Positions 59,035 through 64,000 of a stretch of 64,000 nt of DNA are shown one piece after another. Each line of letters begins with the position of its first letter. The first letter of the stretch is position 1. The stretch spans positions 26,736,046 through 26,800,045 of the forward strand of contig NC_088307.1 of NCBI RefSeq assembly GCF_032854445.1, read 5' to 3'. The position numbers and the translations under genes were made by a program. Under the pieces are notes generated by a model. The model searched no databases. It was given only the letters and a program-made list of their open reading frames with translations, and had not been told where the DNA came from. This stretch comes from Liolophura sinensis. Lineage: Eukaryota; Mollusca; Polyplacophora; Chitonida; Chitonidae.

Positions 59035-60525
59035 ACACCGGTGGGGAACAAGTGGATTTCGACGAACATTAGATTGTGCAAACGGCCAAATGAGCGCCGT
59101 CGATCGCTTATTCTCACCCACAAACAGTGAGAGCAGAGTAATCTACACAGCTGCCCATGGTTTTGGTTTGAACATGTGGTTCCTGTGGCCAGGGGCCGCT
59201 CCTCACATAAATATTAACTTGCCCGTATATAAATCACTTATTCCATTTATAATACAGCTGAAGTCATTTTTGTAAAGTCGTTTTGAACACCAGAACCTGC
59301 CTTTGCCGTCTCGAGAACACAAACTGTTGCATTCTGTAAACGTGAACATAAGACGCTATTAGACTCCTAATTCGAAAGGCTTAATATTCAAAGTCCAAAT
59401 CCGGTCAACCTGGATTCGAACTTCTGGTCTATTTGTTCGAAAGACCCAGGTGGTATTGAGCATGACACCCGTTATACGGCGCCCTAAAGATATTCATAAA
59501 GACTGTCATGACGATAAAGATCTAAACGTACTTATAAAGAAAATAATTTCCTTGATTTTCTCCATAACTATTCAATAACATTCTATTGATACCATACTTG
59601 CCTGTATAATGCTGAGGACCCAGTGTAATGTAGTATAGAGTGCTGGAAAGATTGCAAATTGCTTATGTCTATTAGGCAATGATGACTTCCCAAATCGTTC
59701 GCATTGTACATGCATTCTTTCCTTTCCAGTAGAGTGAATACTTTACATGCAGTTTGTGTCACGTGGTAGGTAAGAATTATTTACAGCCGCTATATTTAAG
59801 AAGAAAAATAAATACAGATTGGCCTATTATTTTATGACACCACGGGTGCATTTGGGCAAAGCGTCATTTCGGGTGTCTTAGGCTTGATGCAACAATGGAG
59901 CTGCACTGCAGTAATGTGTCAGTAGATAAGGCATAAATCTTAACCGGAGGAGACATGAAGCCGGTCTAGTATTAAGGTCGACATATCGCGACTGACAGAC
60001 CATAACTCACTTTAGGACTTGAGGCATGATTCCGCCCGTGTGGGACAGTATTAACGTCCTAATGACAATATCTTATGTTATACGTATACCAGGCTAGTCA
60101 TATCATACCCAAATATCCACTTTGTCAAATAAATCTTCTAAACGGGTCAACTGACCATAAATACTGTTCCCGTTGGAATTTATATTGGCCATTGTATTGT
60201 TGATATGTTACACTTAACCGGCTATTCTTATATACGTGCTGCCGCATTAATGACACATTAAAATGTATTCGTATCATTATTGGTCAAAAATAAACACGGG
60301 TGTTCTAATCTATATTTATTCACAGATTTACCGAAATATTGCGTCTAAGCCTTTCCACTGAGGTCGCGTGTTCCAATCTTGATCTTTTTATCGAGCGTGT
60401 TTAGTTGCACCCGCTATACGTTAAGTTGCCAAGGACGTTCAAAGTAATCCATTTATATCTGAGATGTTAGCAATTATGCTTCATCAAATCTAGTTCAACA
60501 AACCCTGATTCGTCGGACACATAAT
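59035..60525. other. No gene seen
   Basis: AT-rich spacer. A tRNA-like scrap at 59,395-59,485 (minus strand AAGTTCGAATCCAGGTTGAC) resembles a SINE head. Nothing else recognised. Confidence 0.4.
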
Positions 60526-60530
60526 CCACG

Positions 60531-60647
60531 CTTTTCCCCCTGGGCTTTGTCCGGTTCCCTCCCGCCATAATGTTGGTCGCCGTCCTATAAGTGAAATACT
60601 CTTAAATATGACCTAAAATACCAATCAAATAATAAATAAATAAATTC
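60531..60647 (+). mobile_element. SINE-1 3' part, sense
   Basis: CCTGGGCTTTGTCCGGTTCC, ATAATGTTGGTCGCCGTCCT and the TACCAATCAAATAATAAATA tail. Confidence 0.8.
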
Positions 60648-60715
60648 TCACTTATTTATACCACAGGGGTGTGTCCAGCATATAAACGCATAACACACGA
60701 CATATACATAACCAC

Positions 60716-61066
60716 GTGTGCATTCACATACATGATGTCTACAACTTCCTGCTTATCTATAACCATAGTTACAGATCGCCATACTTCTTACGAAATCAAA
60801 AGTGGACAAGAAGTCTCAAATGTTTGATCTGCCGTTGTCGAGTCAGAATATTACAAAATCAGGACAATCGATACACTGTGGCATTTCAAGGTGACAGCAG
60901 TCATCCTTGCATCAGTTTTCATGATGTAACCGATTGGCAGACGACACACTCGTGCCCCGTGTCAAAGAGTAATGTACAAGTTGTCATAGCTACAAAACTG
61001 CAGGTGGCAGATTTAGCGAGCAGATTGGTATCGATCGATCTGAATCCGCTTTATGTTTGTACTTGA
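60716..61066 (+). pseudogene. Possible decayed SWIM-type zinc-finger fragment
   Basis: A 116-codon open frame holds DNRYTVAFQGDSSHPCISFH, DVTDWQTTHSCPVSKSNVQV. SWIM domains read C-x-C-x-D-W-x-x-x-x-x-P-C-x-H, usually after a Y-x-V-x-F strand. Here the Y-T-V-A-F strand, one Cys, a D-W and a C-P are present, but spacing and the final Cys/His are not preserved. If real, it is a relic of a ZSWIM-like or transposase gene. I rate this as weak. Confidence 0.25.
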
Positions 61067-61384
61067 GCTAGGAAAATCGCCTTGCTGCTAATTAGGTCGT
61101 ACAGTCAGAGCATGCCCTATGCATAAATAATACCACAGTTTATCTCACACAATCAATCGCATGCATAAAAAATGTGGAACAAATGTATGATAATATGGCT
61201 TGTTGAGAAAAAAAGTTGCATCGATAGCTAACAAATAGGTCTACTCATTTGTTTGTCCTTTACTTTCAATGAAGAGATTGCCATCAATCATTCAGAACAT
61301 ACACAAACCCCTGATACACGAGCAGATGTTTGTTGTTTATTTGTTGGATTGGGACATAAGGCCGCTTTTAACATTATCTTTTGT

Positions 61385-61645
61385 TCACAGCACAACGTCT
61401 CCTTGTTGAAGGCCAGACCCAATGCCGATTGCCTCAGTGGAATGTGACGCCAAACACAACGCCCCACTCAGTCACATCATACTGACACTGGGCCGACCAG
61501 TCCTCAACGTATTCGCATTTAGCTTAATGCCAGGCGAGGTATCAAGATAACCAACGATAAAGTTTTTAGCTATGACCCGAGTTGGGAATGAAGGCGGGAT
61601 CGATCTGCTGTTTACGAGGCAGACTGAGTAGACGACAACTCTCTA
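61385..61645 (-). mobile_element. SINE-2 copy, antisense
   Basis: Read on the minus strand: a B-box-like GATCGATCCCGCC, CCCAGTGTCAGTATGATGTG, ACTGAGTGGGGCGTTGTG, then CATTCCACTGAGGCAATCGG. The block order matches 42,472 and 12,575. The 64-codon frame at 61,253 partly overlaps it. Confidence 0.7.
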
Positions 61646-61810
61646 GCTGGAAACCACATGAAGCAGACAGCCTCCATTGGGTAGTCCCCGGCTTTTGTGG
61701 GGAACCCGGTTTACGTTGAATGTCTAATAGCTGTAGGAAGACCTGAAAATACAGACGTTTCTCAGAGGTATATGGACATATCTGTTTAACTGAAAAGACA
61801 GCTCTAAAAA

Positions 61811-61940
61811 TTATTTGAATGGTGTTTTACCTTGTACGCGAGAATATTTCACTCATAATACGTAGGCCAACACGCAGAAACCGGGCATAGCCCGTGGAAA
61901 GCCCACGTCCACTCGAAGGCAGTCGCAAGACCTTCCCAAG
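61811..61940 (-). mobile_element. SINE-1 fragment, antisense
   Basis: TTATTTGAATGGTGTTTTAC, GAGAATATTTCACTCATAAT and ACCGGGCATAGCCCGTGGAA, without tRNA head. Confidence 0.75.
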
Positions 61941-62109
61941 TTAGCCACTTCAGATACTGAAGTCGCATGACCGGGGCTTTCTTTATATTTACCTGCAGGC
62001 AAAGTTTTAGTAAAAACTATTCAAGAAGTGTGGTTTTAAGGGTTATTTTCAAACCTATAATGACGTCAGAGTACCAGAGTAACAGAGGTATGTGGTTCAT
62101 AATATAAAA

Positions 62110-62185
62110 TGCTGTATAGCACACATGTTGAAAGTAAAAGAGCAGTGACGACAGAGTGATAGTTGGCAGAAGATTAATGCTTAAA
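62110..62185 (+). repeat. DR1 fragment, sense
   Basis: CTGTATAGCACACATGTTGA, AAGTAAAAGAGCAGTGACGA, CAGAGTGATAGTTGGCAGAA match the monomer of the 80-bp satellite over about 65 bases. Confidence 0.45.
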
Positions 62186-62189
62186 AAAT

Positions 62190-62645
62190 AGCATTGTGCA
62201 CGCGCCAAGTTAAGCCAAATTAAGCACCAAATAGGATGCAGCGAAGTTAGTTGCAATCTATTTTATTTCCTAGAAGTCACTGGTCCAGAATTAAACTATC
62301 TAAAGGCCACCATACAATTCAGACATTTGAACGCATTTGACACATTGGAAATATTTTTACGCCTATTTTTAGTTGTCCATGTGATGAACCTTGCATCATA
62401 TATTTCAATTTAGGCTGCCCCATTATTATTTTATTTTGATACGGTGTCGAGATTTTAGACTATTTTTGAAGGATTAGGTCACCTCTATTTTCACATCTTC
62501 AAAATGGCATTTTTCCACAGAGGCTGCAAGACAACAAAAACTCCTACACAAATAAATATATAGTTATATTTATAAGAATACATATATAATGTTAATGGGA
62601 GGTTAATACATAACTGCCCTGACTAAGCCAACACAAGCTCTGAAA
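62190..62645. other. No gene seen
   Basis: AT-rich spacer with no recognised repeat. Confidence 0.4.
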
Positions 62646-62648
62646 TAC

Positions 62649-62741
62649 ACGGTCTCACCAATGCCATCACTGTGAGTTCAAGTCCAGCTCATGGCAGATT
62701 TCTCTCCGTACATCGTAAAACACCGATCAAATGAAATAAAC
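62649..62741 (+). mobile_element. SINE-1, internally deleted, sense
   Basis: B-box region (ACTGTGAGTTCAAGTCCAGC) joined directly to the tail (CATCGTAAAACACCGATCAA); the body is missing. Confidence 0.75.
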
Positions 62742-63029
62742 ATACGAAACAGAAGACATAGACGTACGTGAGTAAGAATTTGACAGCTGAAGGACTTATT
62801 ACTCTCGTTAGTATTACTTTGTTAAAGAACTTCTGAATCGTACGCTCCAGACTGAGGGGTTAACATTGTGCATGAAATACCACAATCGTACGCTTCAAGG
62901 ACAGCCCCTAAGTACGTACATGTATAACTGAACGCAAGCGAGATAAAATTCGAAAGATTCCTTCCTTTAGTGACATTTATCGTTCCATCGCTAATCCCAT
63001 GTATAAATTACTTCTGGGCGTTGTGGTTT

Positions 63030-63282
63030 TTTATGATTGATGTTTTACGACTACTTAAGAATATTTTAATTATGGGACGGCGGCTAGCAATATGGTGGGA
63101 GGAAGCAGGGCAGAGCTCGGAGGAAACCCACGACCAGTCGCAGGTTGTTTCCAGACCTTCCCACGTACGGCCGGAGAGGAAGCCAGCATTGGTTGGACTT
63201 GAACTCACAGTAACCGCTTTGTGAGAGGCTTTTGGATCATCATGCTGCGCTATCGCGCTAACCAACTGAGCTTCGGAGGCCT
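63030..63282 (-). mobile_element. SINE-1, near full length, antisense
   Basis: TATGATTGATGTTTTACGAC at the left, CCTTCCCACGTACGGCCGGA in the middle, and the inverted head GCTAACCAACTGAGCTTCGG-AGGCC at the right. Both long frames (62,970 plus, 63,008 minus) are SINE sequence. Confidence 0.88.
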
Positions 63283-63289
63283 GGGCCTT

Positions 63290-64000
63290 ATGTATTAATA
63301 CACCTGAAAAGTGTGTGCGCTAACAAAGGCTGCAGACGGGTGTCAGATTTGAAGCGATATCACTGTGTAGGTGCGAAGCGACTGCGTGAGATAACACGAT
63401 AAGCCAGTACAAAGCAAATCTGATACTACATGAGTCAACGGAGCGTCTGAGTACGGTTTTGCCACAAACAGACGTATTTTGCTATAAGGCGTCCTTGTGT
63501 GTTTATATATAGTCGGGTTGGATATATTTATCTTGATACAAGACGACGTTATTGTATGTATATATAGAAACAGTTGTGACAACTGCAGGAGGAAACTATT
63601 TTAAGTTTGACGTGACAAGAGCTAAGAATGGTAGCATTGTATAATGTGGGTCGTTCTATTTGTAATGTGGATGGAGCCCATCATTACTTACACTCGGTAA
63701 AAACGTACAACGCTTGATATTTACGGAGAGGATGCTGGCTATTTACAAAATTAATGAAAGTGTCGAATTTGGACAATTTAAGGTTAGTTCAATATTTGCG
63801 CGATTTCTGTTCTGTAAATGCTGGTTTAGTGCGGTATTATACGGCCAGCGAGATGTCAGCTGTGACAACATGTAGTTGCGCAATAGCATGGACAGTAAAT
63901 GAATAATACTGTCGCAGTGAGTGGATTGTCTCCCTTGACTACAATATCAAAATAGGTACTCTAAAAAGGGAAAGAAATTCCATCCGTTAACTATCTTAGA
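63290..64000. other. No gene seen
   Basis: Unremarkable sequence to the end of the window; the 79-codon frame at 63,343 (minus) has no recognised motif. Confidence 0.4.

Overview
The window is animal nuclear DNA, most likely from a mollusc or a close lophotrochozoan relative. It is AT-rich, its genes are split into short exons with GT/AG borders, and it holds about 22 copies of one tRNA-headed SINE whose body (ending GTAAAACACCAATCAAATAAATA) resembles SINEs widespread in mollusc genomes. The species cannot be fixed from the sequence. Nothing bacterial or phage-like is present, and most long open frames are by-products of tandem repeats whose period is a multiple of three.

Two gene models stand up. 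(1) On the minus strand at 10,928-13,253, an LRAT/NlpC-type exon carrying the NCEHF motif is spliced in phase onto a roughly 250-residue coiled-coil exon. A decayed paralogue with the same exon structure lies on the plus strand at 35,462-38,271, with its LRAT exon duplicated in tandem. (2) On the minus strand at 41,274-44,011, three exons join in phase to give about 120 residues of a SnoaL-like/DUF4440 (NTF2-fold) protein, followed by a poly(A) signal. Its first intron is largely a 39-bp minisatellite seeded from the 3' end of the upstream exon, so the intron holds repeated copies of the splice donor. Its second intron holds a 54-bp minisatellite and a SINE. Weaker single-exon candidates are a signal-peptide exon at 1,778 and an internal exon at 19,043.

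The rest is repeats and dead transposons. In order: a 6-kb, 51-bp satellite with a 597-bp higher-order period (4.1-10.1 kb); an 80-bp satellite (16.9-18.8 kb) that matches part of a dispersed repeat seen elsewhere in the window; a duplicated macro-repeat of about 3 kb whose core is a 24-bp minisatellite (23.8-30.5 kb); the 54-bp and 39-bp intronic arrays (41.4-43.9 kb); a Penelope-like reverse transcriptase fragment (47.2 kb); a DIRS/Ngaro-type tyrosine-recombinase retrotransposon interrupted by a SINE with an 8-bp target duplication (50.3-54.1 kb); and a 44-bp array (56.0-57.5 kb). A second SINE family has three copies.

The unusual feature of the window is the number of independent minisatellites, several of them tied to splice sites, introns or mobile elements. 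All calls come from reading translations and splice signals by eye; no database search was possible.
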